Below, piece by piece: positions 35,795-48,466 of a stretch of 64,000 nt of DNA. The stretch's first letter is position 1, and each line of letters opens with the position of its first letter. The stretch is from Candolleomyces eurysporus. Taxonomy: Eukaryota; Basidiomycota; Agaricomycetes; Agaricales; Psathyrellaceae. A model generated the notes under the pieces. That model saw only the letters and a program-made list of their open reading frames with translations, was not told where the DNA came from and did not search any database. Position numbers and translations under genes: made by a program. Location: contig JANBPK010000780.1 of assembly GCA_027579435.1 (NCBI GenBank), positions 52,991 to 116,990 on the forward strand, read 5' to 3'.

Positions 35795-37382
35795 CTAAGG
35801 GAGATGCAAGTGGCCTGGACAATCGAATAGCAGAAGCACTCCTGAGCAAGATCTCGGGTTAGTTTTTCTATAGCCCTGATTGGCAGTATTAATGCACCTT
35901 GGAATTGGCAAAGGAGATGCTGTCCGTGAATGTACAAAAGCAGAAATGGACGATTCAGGTGAAGAGGCGGGACGAGTGGCACTCTCCCCAGCCTTCTTGG
36001 CAGCACTGGCACTGTTCTCGGGACCTTGGACCTCCTGAGCGTCCTGCGTCAACATCGTCTCCTCAGCATTCTTGGAGGTACTGGGCGCATTCCCAGAATC
36101 CTGGGGTTCGGGAGTGTCCTGAATCAACCTAGAGGAGTCTCTGAATGGGGTTTATAATACTGCTTTAATATAGAAAGAGTAGCGACCCACCGTGAAGCTG
36201 ACCGTTCTCGCTTCGCCAAAGCTTTGGTAGGAAACGGGCTAGGTATCGACCTAGGGACGTATGAAATTTTTTCAGAACATTCAAAAATATGCTGACCGTA
36301 CCTTGCAACTCGCCTAGCCATAGTATCTCTACATGACCCGTTAGTGCAGATTTGAGAGTCAGTTAATAAAACGTACGCAATCTCGCGGAAAAAAGCAGGG
36401 CCAACAGTCTCCAGGGACTTCACGACTGCGTTGGCAATTCCATTCACAGGCATCCGAAAGTCACCCAAAGACGAAATAACCGAGGTGATGGTGTCGATGT
36501 CCTTGTGATCAAGGAAAGCAATCAGTTCCGATGCTGTTTTCAGATCCTGCTGCGAGATGGTCGGCGCATCCTTCGAAGTGCAAAAGGATTTGAGGACTAG
36601 CTCAACCTTCGATGCCACGGTTTTGGTACAGGTCCCCATGACATTGTCAATGTAAGCTTCAAGATCCCTTTCATTAGCAAATATCCTGGCAATTGCTCGT
36701 CATGATCAGAAACGGTCTGTCAATTCTGTTATCGCACCTTTCCGTACGAGGGTCGTGGACCGCGCCAGTACGACCATCATGTAGGAGATTCTGCAGAAGG
36801 CACAGAATCATGTTTGCAATAGCAGCAGAAGGCCACCTCGTTTCTCTCTTCATTTTTTTCACAATGTCTGCCGCGACTTGAACGTTGGCAGGCTTGAGAG
36901 TTACCAGAATTGTTGCTGCCTCCTGGGCTTCTTGAGTGTCGATAGTGGACAAGCCCTTCATCAAGAACCTCTTAGTAGTGAATAATGTAATCTGGTCCTC
37001 GTTGAGGGGGGGGAGCTGGAAGGTCGGATCTGCTACATACATCATGTTATAACGTCCAGTGCGAGAATAGCAATGCTCACCGTTCTTGAATGAACTCCTC
37101 CCTCGCACCGTTTCGATCCAGATCGTCCCACCCTTTCAGTGACATTGAAAGTTGCTTGAACGCAAAGTTGATCGGTGAAAGCTGTATGAAACCATGTGTG
37201 TTAACATGCACTATGGGCAACATGCGCTATGGACAACAGTGAGACCGACTTACATCTGGGGGCAGAGTCCCTGGCTCTTGAACGTCATTATCGTAGATCA
37301 TTGAAAGCTTCTGTCCAAGCAAGTTGAACCGTTTAGCGCCTTCTTTTTTCTTGTCTTTATACTCTCTAGACTCAGAGCTCAT
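35795..37382 (-). CDS. Hypothetical helical protein with disordered tail
   Basis: Starts at ATG 37382 (MSSESREYKDKKKEG); the first intron begins at 37253 (GTAAGT). Later blocks contain amphipathic helices such as EAQEAATILVTLKPANVQ and KTASELIAFLDHKDIDTI, resembling HEAT/ARM-like repeats, then a Ser/Glu/Pro-rich tail (about 36127-35890). A poly-C run near 37000 makes the third exon frame uncertain. A further splice (near 35800 to 35721) could fuse the tail to the TET/JBP-like coding region, making one long gene. No family recognised. Confidence 0.45.
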
Positions 37383-37445
37383 GGTTCGTTGAAGAATGGA
37401 AAGAGGTAAAACGTGATAATTTGTGGTCTAAGCTAGGTTATGATA

Positions 37446-39544
37446 TCACAATCTACACGCCGGATCAAAATTTGATTGGCCTCTAAACACTTTCCAGCAT
37501 AACGCCCAGGCTTCGAAGGTAATTGAAGTATTGATGATCCCGGGAGGTGCACCCCATACGAAACGCGTCATCGTCAGCCGCTGAAGCTGGATGTGAGCAA
37601 CAAGAAAAATCGTGAAAGGGTAAGCTCTCACCAAGTAGTGGTATCTCCTTCTTGCGCACGGTGTATACGTTGCGTACATTCCAAACCAGAGAGAGCTGCT
37701 TGCAAAGCAGCGGCTTAGCGACGAACAAATCGAAGGTCTCCTTAGCATTCGGGAAAAGTTCCAGGCAGGAAGCAAGCTCCTCCTTCAAATCGGTAACGTT
37801 ACAGCTGGTAGCGAACACTGGGAGTTTTTCATCTGCTGCGAGCTTGTATCGGTAGAGCCCGCTGGCCTGAATGGCGAGTGCTGGAATCCAGAACGAAGCA
37901 ACTCCGTCAATGACCGTACCTGTCTTTGTCTCGACAAACTCATAGTTCCTGAAAAACCAATTCCCTACTCTTCGAGCAATTCCGCGGGTGAACGCATATC
38001 GTATCCGGTCATCTTGAGAGAGGCAATTGACGTTCAAGGCCTTGTTCAACCACTGGAATGAACGAGGGTCGTAGGCGTTGATCAAGATGCAGAGAGAAAC
38101 GATTGAAAAGAATTCGACAGTCGATTGAAATGATTCGAAAGTCGGGACATGGAGTTTGGACAGGTCTATTGGTACATCAGTGAAGCCCTGGACAAATAAT
38201 GAAGTCACAAACCGTTTGCATTTCTCTTGCCAAGAACAAGGCGGTCATGCCAGAAAACCATCATGCGACAAAGAAGCTTCCGCGAAACGTCCAAGGTCCC
38301 AATATCCATGCTTAACCGTTTCCCCTGAACGAAGGAATGGGTCAGAGCAAGCTGAGACTTTTGGATTGTCGGTAGCGAGTAGAAATGCCGCTGATGGTAT
38401 ACCACGTCCAGTGGTGCGTATGTGAGATACATGGACCCAGGATGAATGACACTAGAGTGACAGTCAGTCGCAGATATGACAAGCCAACAAGCAAACGCAC
38501 ATGGTCTGAATACCCGATATAAGCACTGCTTCATATCCCCCTTCCAAGATGTAAGGCTTGGACGGCTCAAACTCGATAAAAGGCGCTGTAAACGCTAACT
38601 GCTCCACCGTTGAACTGCAGACCACGACATAAAGTTCTCCTGCTTCGATGGTGATAGCGACGCCCAGACCGTCAGGAGGCATTTGCCACTCCTGTAAAGC
38701 GCCACTGAACATGCTACTCCGGTGACACAGGTCATCAGGAGAAGCTTCAGAACCACGATAACGAGGGCCACGACTGCGGGTAGAGTTGTATGCAATAGTT
38801 GCGGTGCACAATATGGGGACGCTGACTTCGTGTCTTGTGGAAGGTATGGGATAGGTAATCAGGATCCTCCCGGCAGGGCCTTTTCTCAATGAATCTAGAA
38901 GGACTTCCACAGTCCCGTATTGTTTGCGACGATGATCGTTCCGGTCTCTGGAAACAGATTGGTCTGCAGAGAACGGAGGTCAGATGCGTAATTGTAACCG
39001 TGACACAAAATTACCGTGTATCTCAATCGTGTTGCCATATGGCTCAACCTTCGTAGTCAAGACAGTACGAAAGTCGTGTGATAGGGACCCTTCCAGACGC
39101 CCGGGTTGAGAGATAATAACGTGCTTAACGGAGAGCTGATCTTGCAGCTTGCGTGCATCTTCCAAATTCTCCGGATAAGACGGATTGCGAACAGAGATGT
39201 GGGAGAAGATTGACTTGTCGGGATCCACAACGAACAAAGGCCCAGTCTCATTCCACGAGTCCCTAACACCGTCGTTCACCCTTGTGAGTAGATCCAGGTC
39301 CTCGTGATGCTATTGGATTAGCAGTGAGCACCGGGTTGCTCACGAGGCTGCAGCAATTTGGACGTACATGACAGCGAAGCGAAAATGCTATAAGTTGCCC
39401 TTCAATCGTATAAGCAGGTAAATATCCTTGGCTTTCCTTTATCTGTGAAAGAGTCAATGAGAATCGATCCAAGGGAGAAAAATCAACTGACCCCAGGGCT
39501 AGAAGTTGGATCGGGTATGGGCGTTGGCTTGAACTCCTGTTCAT
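37446..39544 (-). CDS. JmjC-like protein lacking canonical iron ligands
   Basis: Blocks with GPLFVVDPDKSIFSHISVRN, KHVIISQPGRLEGSLSHDF, QYGTVEVLLDSLRKGP, LCTATIAYNSTRSRGPRYR, PPDGLGVAITIEAGELY, HPGSMYLTYAPLDVVYHQ and RHFYSLPTI follow the order of a transposon-associated fungal JmjC-like family known from Agaricomycetes. In that family the iron site has an HxD pair before the GLGxxxxxExG block and a His in the P-x-x-H-x-VYTP block. Here those positions read QMPPD and PLDVVY, so the metal site seems lost. Exon ends were not all resolved; the 5' part may continue from the basic region at 39562-40110. Confidence 0.5.
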
Positions 39545-39561
39545 GATGAATCAGTATGCCA

Positions 39562-41583
39562 CTATAACGATTGAGTGGTCGATAGACGAACGTAGAGCGA
39601 TTCCACCACGATTGGTTTGTCGTAGGACATCCCCAATCCCAAGGGCAGTGCAAACATTGCAGTAGAAAGTGAGTGAGGCTTAGAATCAACGAGACGAGAA
39701 TGTACGAGTGACTTTTCAATGGGTGATGGGGATTTTGCGGGTGGTGCGGGGGAGAGAGGCAAATTTGGCTCAGTATTGAGATCTTGCCGTCGAAGGCGGC
39801 TGCTACGGCGAATGTCTTGATGCTCCAGCAGAGGATTAGAGTTGGGCAAAGTCGAGCTAACCATTTCTTCTTCATCGACATCATCCANTTTTTCGCTTTT
39901 TGTGTTTCTTCTTTGTGGATTTTGGCTTCTCAGGGGCTGAGTTGGGGTTATCTCTCTTTGTTGGAACCACGCTTGTGGATTTGGCCTGTTGATTTTGTGA
40001 GCCGCTACCGTCGGCGGATTGGCCTGGAGGCTTAGTACAGATGCCTGGCTTTGCCGATGCCGCTGTCGTAGATTGTGACGCATTGCCCACGGGGTCAGGT
40101 GTTGGAGCATCTGCGAGAGTCAGGTTTTCGACGTAAGGTGAATGTAGCACATCTTACCTAGCATGAAAAATGAGGTTTCTTCTGGCAAAAGTCCTTCAAT
40201 CTTATCCCATGGAAGTTGGTCGAAAAATTCAAAAACCGCTGAGAACAAGGATACGTTGTCACGGGAGACCTGCTGCAAAAGCCCCCAAAACCGTGTTTCT
40301 ATTTCCCGAAGGAGAGGTGGCTTTTGGTTTCCAAGACAAAAAGCAATCTGGTGAAGTCCATAAGTAATTAAAGCAGCAGTAATGATAATGGACGAACGAC
40401 CCACTTGCAAAACTGTCAACTTTGATGTCGCTCTGCCTGCTATCTTGAACCCTTGCAGGAGCAAGAGGGGAGAGATTAGGACGGCCAAGATAAGGGGGAG
40501 CTGTAAACCGTGTATTCCATAAGTTTTGATTGTTGTCTTGATGTACGCAACATCTTCTGAGTCGAGTTGCCCATATACACTGAAAAATTGATCAGTCAGT
40601 GACGCTGTAATACCTGAAGAGTGTTTTGAAATTCTTACCGCTCAACAAGAGAGATTATCTCATTGGCACTTGATGGAACCCCAGGAATCTCAAGAGGCTA
40701 AGACCAGAACATCAGCGAAAGTCCTGCAAAGCAGTGAAAGACATTACCGATTTTTTGGCAGTCATCACAGCGCCCTCAAAAAGGAATAGCATGCAAAAAC
40801 CGGCAAGATAGACGTTCTCCAAGAATGCAACAACCTCGGTGATTGAGTTCAGCGTTCGCATCGTCTTCAAACCAGCCATTGATGTTAGATTCTTTATACC
40901 GAGCTGATTACTGTCAAAGAGATCTCGAAAGACACGGAGATTCGCCTTGAGTTTTAGGAGGAGCCGCCGTACGTCTTTGAGGAGATCGAGGTCATACACC
41001 TAAGACAACAATAAGGGGAAGCCCCTTGTGTAGCAGAGAATGTCGTTACTCACAAGAGGTAGTGGAATAGGCAAGGGCTGCTTGCAGCGAGGGCTAGGGT
41101 GGGTCGGACAAAGGGAATATATCGACATCAGCGAGTAAGACTGGAGGACATATACAAGATTCATCCAGTCCCCCACTTTGAACTTGGAATCCAAGTTGTC
41201 TTTCATTTGGCAGAGTCGCAGAACTTCCTGTGCAGATTCCATGTTCAGCAGCTCCCTAATGGCATAGACCGGCCAACTGCCCTCGCCTGAGCGAATGAGA
41301 CGTTCAAGAGAGCTCAACCTGCTCTGAAGTAGCTGTAGAAATAGCAGTGAATTACCAGACGCAGTATAGGCAATTCTACCGTACTTACTTGAGTGTCAGG
41401 AGCGCCTGCACCAACCGTTGGCTCAGCCTGGGGTACATCGGGTAAGAGGTCTTGCAGCCCGGTCCAAAACGGTGGTTCTGCACCGCCAATCGATGGCGCT
41501 ACACTTTGGGTGCTTTCGTGAGGCGGCATAGAGAGAAAATCGTCGACTGGCAAATTTAGGCTGTGGGTTGAGGTGAAGCGCAT
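39562..41583 (-). CDS. Hypothetical protein with hydrophobic segment and basic tail
   Basis: Starts MRFTSTHSLNLPVDDFLS at 41583. Exons continue through SLERLIRSGEGSWPVYAI, DLDLLKDVRRLLLKLKAN and a hydrophobic run AGFCMLFLFEGAV, then IKTTIKTYGIHGLQLPLI and a second hydrophobic stretch LAVLISPLLLLQG. The C-terminal part is Ser/Pro/Lys-rich with KKKHKKRK and an RSSRLRRQ patch. The N at 39887 splits the frame; skipping it joins KKRK to MDDVDEEEM. The last portion may instead be the N-terminus of the downstream JmjC-like gene. Not recognised. Confidence 0.4.
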
Positions 41584-41805
41584 AGTATTGTCAACAGGGC
41601 GGAGTCTTTCATTGACGGAGTGGAAATGAGATCGTTAGTCAGCAGTTCTTCCACTTTCTGCTTAATAAGCAATTTGAGCAGGGTAAGAAGCGGGCGAGAC
41701 TGCAAAGCAGCCTCAAGGGAAGGGAAAAGGGGGAAAGCACTGATTGCAAATACCAATTGAAAGAGAAGACGGTGAAGCATTTAAAATATACTCTACATAG
41801 CGGTA

Positions 41806-44397
41806 CTACATTTTAATTGGCCTTCCCCGTAATTTATGTGTACGCATTGGCTTAGCCGTGAGCGTCGTAGTGACGGTTGCAGTGACTGTCCTAGTCACGG
41901 TAAGAAGCTTGGTTTCTGTCAATATTAATGTAGCGCCATGGGCACCAAAATCCTCATCTTCTGCATCAGTAAACTCCTCATCCACCGCGTCCTCAAAGTC
42001 GGAGGTAATCACAAACGGGGTCGGGAAGTTCGCTTCTGAGGCCAGGGAGTGCGTCTTGGGAGATGGAAGCATGTCTAAAGGGCGACACTTATTGCTTGGA
42101 CAGAGAACGAGCGAGAAAATAATAGCGACGCTGAGCAAGAACAGCGCTGTCATAGTGCTCTACAATAGGTTCAGCAGGGTTGTCCATAACGACAAACGTA
42201 ATGATAGCAAGGCTTCTTACCTTTGCACGGCGGATCACAAATTTCCGAAGTTCTGAAATTCTGGTCAATGGGGCTTCACGGGGCGATTTAGAACTGCTGC
42301 TGTTGCTAATGTTCTCCATATCATGTTGTTGATTGAGGATCAGGTCAGGCCTTCGTCGCCTTCGTATCCTGGAGGTGTCAGTACCGGCATCTAGACGACT
42401 CTCTTGCCCCTCCTTGTGATTTCTGTGCGTATTACCAGAGCGCACAAGGGAGTTGTCAAGCCAAAATGGGGTGAAGGCTGTTGTATCACCGAGAATTGGC
42501 TGAGAGGTCCTCGTACTTCCATGATCGAGTGAGGGTGTGGACGTTTCAAGATGTTGGAAGGGGAGATTGAAGGACCCGGGAATAGAGAGAATGATTGAAT
42601 CATTGCTGTGCGCAGATCGTGCTTCAGATCCAGGGGCGCTCAAACCTCGGGGACGTCCCAGGTTTCGACCTCGATGAGGCGAACCACTCTGGCTTCGGGG
42701 TAAAGAGGCTCTCCGTTGTTGGGAGAGTTGAGAAAGTGAACGCCTCCTAGAGTAAGAGGTTGTTGCATTTCGCCCTCGAGGAAGCGAACTACTTTGAGTG
42801 GACTCGGATATGTTTCCGTCATGGGTGCGGGAGCTCCTGCGAGTGCTAAGAGAAGGTGGTGCAGGTGGGAAAAAGGAAGAGGATCCAATATCACGATTTC
42901 GGCTGTAATGTTGCTCAAAAGCACCTCGGTGTCGGGGAGTTGGAGTGCTTGAGCGAGAACGAGACTGTGATCGTCGTTGGCCTTGAGAGCACGGAGCAGC
43001 GAGGGGTGTATGTTGAGGAGCGCGTGGAGTCATAAAGCCTGGTTGAAGCCTCATCTGTTGTACAATAACTTCATAGCCACAGGCTGAAGCCATTATTATC
43101 TCTTCACCAAGTCTGGCAACGGACTGCGCTGGAATCAAATATCTGGATGTTGTTTGGCAGTTGGAAAGACGTACCAGGAAACGGGAAGGTAAGGTCACAT
43201 TATGATTAGCTAAAACTTTGGTGGTTTCAACGCCGTTGCTCCCTGCAATGAGCCTGCCCATGTTATGTCCCGAAACGAATGCTTGCTCCGATAGAAAGGC
43301 GACCGGTAAGATATAGTTACGTTGCTGATAGTGGTCTTCAACCTTCGTGGTAGACATCCATGTCTGTGTGATCGGGGAGTACCAATCAATGCCCGAGTGA
43401 AGATTTGTCGCCGCTATCAGTCTTCGGGACGGCGATAAACAGAACGAGCCGCTTTGACCAGATTTGAGAGCGCAGAAAGAGCGGACTGAGATAGAACGTA
43501 CATTTGGGATCCATCCGGAACTGGAATCTCCCACAGTTTCACCATGCTGGAGGTATCGTATGCCCTTAAGCATCAAGTGAGACACGCGACGCTGTCCGGA
43601 AAAGTAAGCCAATACATACTCAATCCTGGNAAAAAAATGCGATATGTAGAGTATTTTCGTTCGCATACTGCAGCCCCAAAGGCCTTGGATGCTCGCGAAC
43701 GGGCACGTTCTGCCAGTCTCGCCCGGCGATGACTTCGTGAGGTACAATTCTGGCAGCTTCAGGGCCCCGAGGTTCGACACTAGCTGAATAGGGAATGAGC
43801 GTTTATTAGGTGAATTGAAACAATGGATTCTGATACCTTTGAAAGGGAGCTTCCAGACTTTGGTGAAGGTATCATGGGACCCAGCAAGCTCAGAAGCCGA
43901 ATCGTTGACCGCCAAACACGACACCAGCCCATTCGCACGAACAGCAGTGCTGAAAGGACGCTGCTAGTAATGAGTAACGAGCTCGACCCAAAAGAAGCAC
44001 ACTCCTCACCAATTCTCCGAAGTCATCGTAGAGAGTCGTACAATTGATGACTCCATTTGCTGATGCTATGAACAAAGCCAGCTGGGTGACGAACGGATGC
44101 CAAAGCAGATGGGAGATGGGGACATCATCGCCGGCGCTGAGCACGATCAATTTTCTCCCATTGTCCGTAAGATCTCGTATCTAGCAAACGTGAGCTATAG
44201 TTCAGCATACGACGAATTGAAAATGAGGAAGCACCCACCACAACGCGACCAGACTTGTCTCCAAAGGCGAGCAGCTTCCCATCGTCAGAGATGCTCAGCG
44301 CTGTGATGCTCCTACTATGACCGAGTGTTGTCGACCTGTTGCTCTCAACGACGAGATCGGCTCCAAGGACAATGTTTGCGTTAATTTTAGCGGCCAT
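41806..44397 (-). CDS. WD-repeat protein with Arg/Ser-rich region and C-terminal membrane segment
   Basis: Starts MAAKINANIVLGADLVVES near 44397. WD-like blades are GHSRSITALSISDDGKLLAF, SHLLWHPFVTQLALFIAS and GSFCLSPSRRLIAATN. A long Ser/Arg-rich stretch follows (SQSRSRSSTPTPRH and similar), then a transmembrane-like LFLLSVAIIFSLVL and an acidic juxtamembrane segment (DAVDEEFTDAEDEDF), with a Thr-rich and basic C-terminus. Several introns are needed, one containing the N at 43630. WD proteins of this layout occur near transposons in Agaricomycetes; the function is unknown. A separate short hydrophobic ORF at 41780-41556 was not assigned. Confidence 0.55.
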
Positions 44398-44768
44398 GGA
44401 CAAAGGTAAGAATGGGATACTTAATGCAACCCACCAAATTCACCCAGTATATGTGAAGAACTCGCCATCGCTTGTATCAGAGATTTTGCCGTGGCGAACC
44501 TCATCCCTGGAATGACGCCTGCCTCGAGGCACTCCAGGTGCTGAGATAGAGCCACAAGGCATGAGAATGCTTACAATGGACGTGAAGGTTGGCCCGCGTG
44601 TTTTGCCTTCTTCAGCTGTGGCACCCTGTTTAGATGTTTCAAACGAGGGCGGAACGGATCCTATGTTCTATGGATGTCTTCCATGTGATAGTTACATGAG
44701 AAGCCAAGATGATAACGGGTACCTAAGTTTCTGAATCCGGAGAGTGGTGAGGGCTGGATGGTGGTGAG

Positions 44769-45967
44769 ATGAGCGAGGCGCCCAAAGAGGCCGCGCGCGT
44801 CTTTGACGAAGCCATGAGAAAGTATACGTCCGTATTTGGGAACTCAACTTCCTCGGAATTGTTTCGAACGCCAGTGTTCGCTCTCGCGCAAGCACTCGGT
44901 TGGGAAGTTGCATTATCTCCCAGGGAGAAAAACTTGGTAAGTGGTATTGTTTACCAAGTCTTCTCAATTATATCCGACATCCAATTTGAATTACCGAGAT
45001 AACAAGGTATTAATCGAACAGGTACTTAACGATCAACACGTTGTGCGGCTAGCTATCGACCATCGAGAAACATTGGCATCCTGTTGTACCACGGATCAAT
45101 TCAGAAGGACTCGTGTTCACAATCTGACCTGTGGCGCAGATATTATCCCTGATGCAGCGCATTCATGCACGCGCCCAATGATTCTGGTTCACCACGGGAA
45201 CGGCGGCAGGGACGCATAAATCGGCCGAGTGGTTCTACTAATTTCTTGCTTGTCCTTAAGCTACCCACTCAGTTACACCTGGCTCACTACTGAAGACTCA
45301 CCCTCGATGGTCAGTAAACTACGTGTTATCTTCGCACCGACACATTTCTGACGCCAGATACTAGAAGACCCCTTCTACGCCTGTCACCAGGTCTCGCACA
45401 AGCATACAGACTCCTTCATCGCCGACTACAAGATCTATGGGCAAGAAGATGGTAGCTTCAGCCCAGTTTTGGTCGAATTTATGATCTAACCCGTTCACTT
45501 AGACTCGAAGCTTACAACCACAACGGAACTCGACGGGATCTGCCCATAGCATCCCAGAGACCGTCACCAGCACTGTCTCTGGCAGAAACACGAGGGCTCT
45601 AGCCGGGTTGGCAAGAGGCTACTTATACACCGCCAAGGGCTCGTCCTTTCGCAAAATCTTTGTTAAGACAAAGTCATCGGTGATCCAATTTGGGGGCCGT
45701 GATATTCCTCAAATTCGTGTTCGAGCTCTCTTTCGCTGCCCCCGCGCTACTATTGTCCACCATTGCTTTGTAACAACCCAAGGCCGCACCTTCCTCGCAT
45801 ACGGATTTGCTCACCCCAGCTTCCCGGTCAATGGGACCATTTCTCAACTGAAACCAACGACTGAGTGGCGCGGAGACATCGTTGTTGTCTGTCTGGGTTC
45901 TCGCAAGGGCCTCCTCCGGGCACCTCAGATTCCCAGAGCTACCACTGACCTCGTCGCATCACTGTGA
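44769..45967 (+). CDS. Hypothetical protein(s), transposon cargo
   Basis: Two blocks on the plus strand. 44769 opens with MSEAPKEAARVFDEAMRKY and runs to a GTAAGT donor after SPREKNL. A later block (about 45608-45967) reads MARGYLYTAKGSSFRKIF, SVIQFGGRDIPQIRVRALF and WRGDIVVVCLGSR. The second block resembles a short protein family seen beside Agaricomycete transposons. Whether both belong to one gene could not be decided. 45968-46370 shows no gene. Confidence 0.35.
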
Positions 45968-46370
45968 GTAGACTTCCTACAATGCTGGATCCAACGTTAA
46001 TTCAAATCAAATTCTAAAGCTTTGTTGCGCGGGTTACCGAATGTATTGATTTGCAATTTGCTGTACCCTTCCTGATTGAAGCGTAGATTCCCGCTTGTAA
46101 AGCTGTAGACAGTATGGCCCCTTACGTAAATTTCGTATCACACTTTTCATGATCAATGAACATGGTCTTGCATTATAATGCTCTGCTATTGAATACATCT
46201 AAACGATGAGAACAAGAACGGGGGGACAAATTGAACCTGCATAACTTTGCCGAAATCAGGGTAAAGTTATCAGGTACGCAGGCTAGGTATATCTACAACG
46301 TACTAGCAGTCAATGCCTCGTGGCTTTCGTTCTGTTCACCAGGACTAGCATCTTCTTTCAGTTTGACCTC

Positions 46371-48292
46371 ATGGTCTCAGCGCGTTTACAAGGTACCTTC
46401 GATCGTGACGCTGAAGAAATTCAAGATTCAATGACCAGGCTAGGAGAACGCCCGAGTTGGATGAACCCCGACCCCAGCGGATACCAATCCGATGTCGAAG
46501 AAAGCTTGCTTCGTACCAAAGCGACGAAGAAAGCAGCCAAATGGAAGCAAAAGGTCGCTTCTTCTGCTTTTTTTTGCATTGAAGCCCGTTCACCATTGAC
46601 TCCCTTTAGCTCCCCCATTATCAGGGCCTCAAGTCTCAAAGGCGGGCAAGAAGCTTTTTTACCTCCTCAACTAGGACGCACGAAAAAGACTCACGCAACT
46701 CGACCGTACCGTCGAGCCCATCCCAGATAGACACTGCAGGCAGTGTATGGCATAGTGCCCTTGATCTGGAAGACGACCTTGGAGGCTCGGATCAGAGATT
46801 TCATCGAGCTCAGACCGAGGAAAGGGAGTCTGATGACGAGCTCAGGCCTTTAGTTGACAAGATCAATTTGAATTCGAGCATCAATCTCGACACTAGAGAA
46901 CCAGCTCAAGGAAACGACAATGACGAAGAGATGGGAGCAGTTGAGGAGGCTGTACCTGCTCAGGCAAAACTCGGCCTGTCTCGGGAACATGGTCCGCCTG
47001 CCGGTGGCCCAGAGTCATCTCGGGCGGGTGACTTCGACTCTACGCGAGCTGAGGTGCGCTCCGTTTATCTGGACCTTTTATGGATTTAACAATGCAGTAT
47101 ATAGGGACTCACCATTGCCAATGCGGTAACGCAGCTCAATGCCGTTCTCGGAAATATTACCTCTCTTTCTAAAGGGATTGACGCGGTAACTGCAACGCTC
47201 GGCGAGAAATGCGACCTTCTTTCTCATAGATTGGATCAATTAGAGGGAGCTGTTACTCCTAGTACGAAGGCAGAATCTGTTCCCAGAACGAAAAAAAAGA
47301 AGCCTTATTCCCGAAGGACTGAAGAGGAACTGGCCTTCTCGGTGTGTCTCTGCTCGGATTTGAGTAAAAGTTGACATTATTCAACGACATACCTCTAGGC
47401 GAAGGTTCGGGAACATCTTGACAGTCTCCTTGACCTTCATGACGATCCTTTTGTGGATCAGGATGTGGCTGAGAGCTTTACTGAGGCCGTCCAAGACTCA
47501 CCCGAGCTACGCTGCTGCACTGCACACCGCTTCCAGATAGATATCCACGGAGGCGCCCAGAATGCGTGGAACACATCTGCTGCATTGGTCTTTGTTGAAG
47601 ACTTCATGAAGCTCAGCGACCTTCCAGTGGATCGGGCGGACAGCGCTATGAAGGCCTTCTTTACAAGGTTGAAGAGCATTAAGCAGTCTTTCAAACAGAC
47701 TCCTCGAAAACAAATGCGGAAAGCAACTTATCTCAGGAAGTATACGGTTCGTGCGGCACATTTATACTTTTTCTTTCCCGTCTTACAACCATCCCCTTAG
47801 CTCTTCCAGCGGCGGCTGGAAACCATGGCATCAATGAAGGTCTTGAAGTCGCATGTACCGCTTCTTCAAAAGTTGGGCGTTGAAGGGATGTCAAGCGACG
47901 AGGAGGATGAACCTGCAGCTCCGAACCCTCAAAACGCTGTAGGCCATAGCGATATATATCGTGTTTTAGTGCCTCGTTGGCGCTCCAAGGAATTGACAGC
48001 ATTTCTTCATGTTGTTGACTCTATCCACCTTCTCCAACGTCGAACCGATGTCGGAAGACAGCGCGGCAACTGGCCCCGCACTCGAGTCCACGATCCAAGC
48101 AACCCAGAACTCAGTAGTAAAACTGAGTTCCCAAAAAACCTCCCGAAGAACGCGTACGACACCCAATGGTTGGGAGCTTTTCCAAACGTCGCTCTCTCCA
48201 TTAACCCTGCTCCTGACTACAATTTTACGCATTCTCCCGAGGTCTTCCAGTATGTGATTTCTTTTGTTTTGAACACGGAGTTCTGGCGCTAA
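46371..48292 (+). CDS. Transposon-associated hypothetical protein
   Basis: Starts probably at MVSARLQGTFDRDAEEIQ. Exons continue via GTCGCT/CTTTAG to LPHYQGLKSQRRARSF, then an acidic region, then AVTQLNAVLGNITSLSKGID (coiled coil) with a lysine-rich patch. The next exon starts AKVREHLDSLLDLHDDPF, and the last is a conserved block with LLQKLGVEGMSSDEEDEP, RVLVPRWRSKELTAFLHVVD and FTHSPEVF before the stop. The LGVEGMSSDE and FTHSPE signatures recur in proteins near DNA transposons of Agaricomycetes, where they are usually unannotated. The biochemical role is unknown. Confidence 0.6.
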
Positions 48293-48466
48293 TGGCCGTA
48301 TAGCTTCTTAGTATCCCCTCATCATAGCTCCTGATAAATACATTCAATTTGTTTCCACTGTCGATAAACAAGGCATCTTATACGAGTACACGTATTCATT
48401 TTACATACATACATGTTATCAGAGTTGAATATTGCATGAAGAAAATCGACTGAGATTGCTTCCTAA

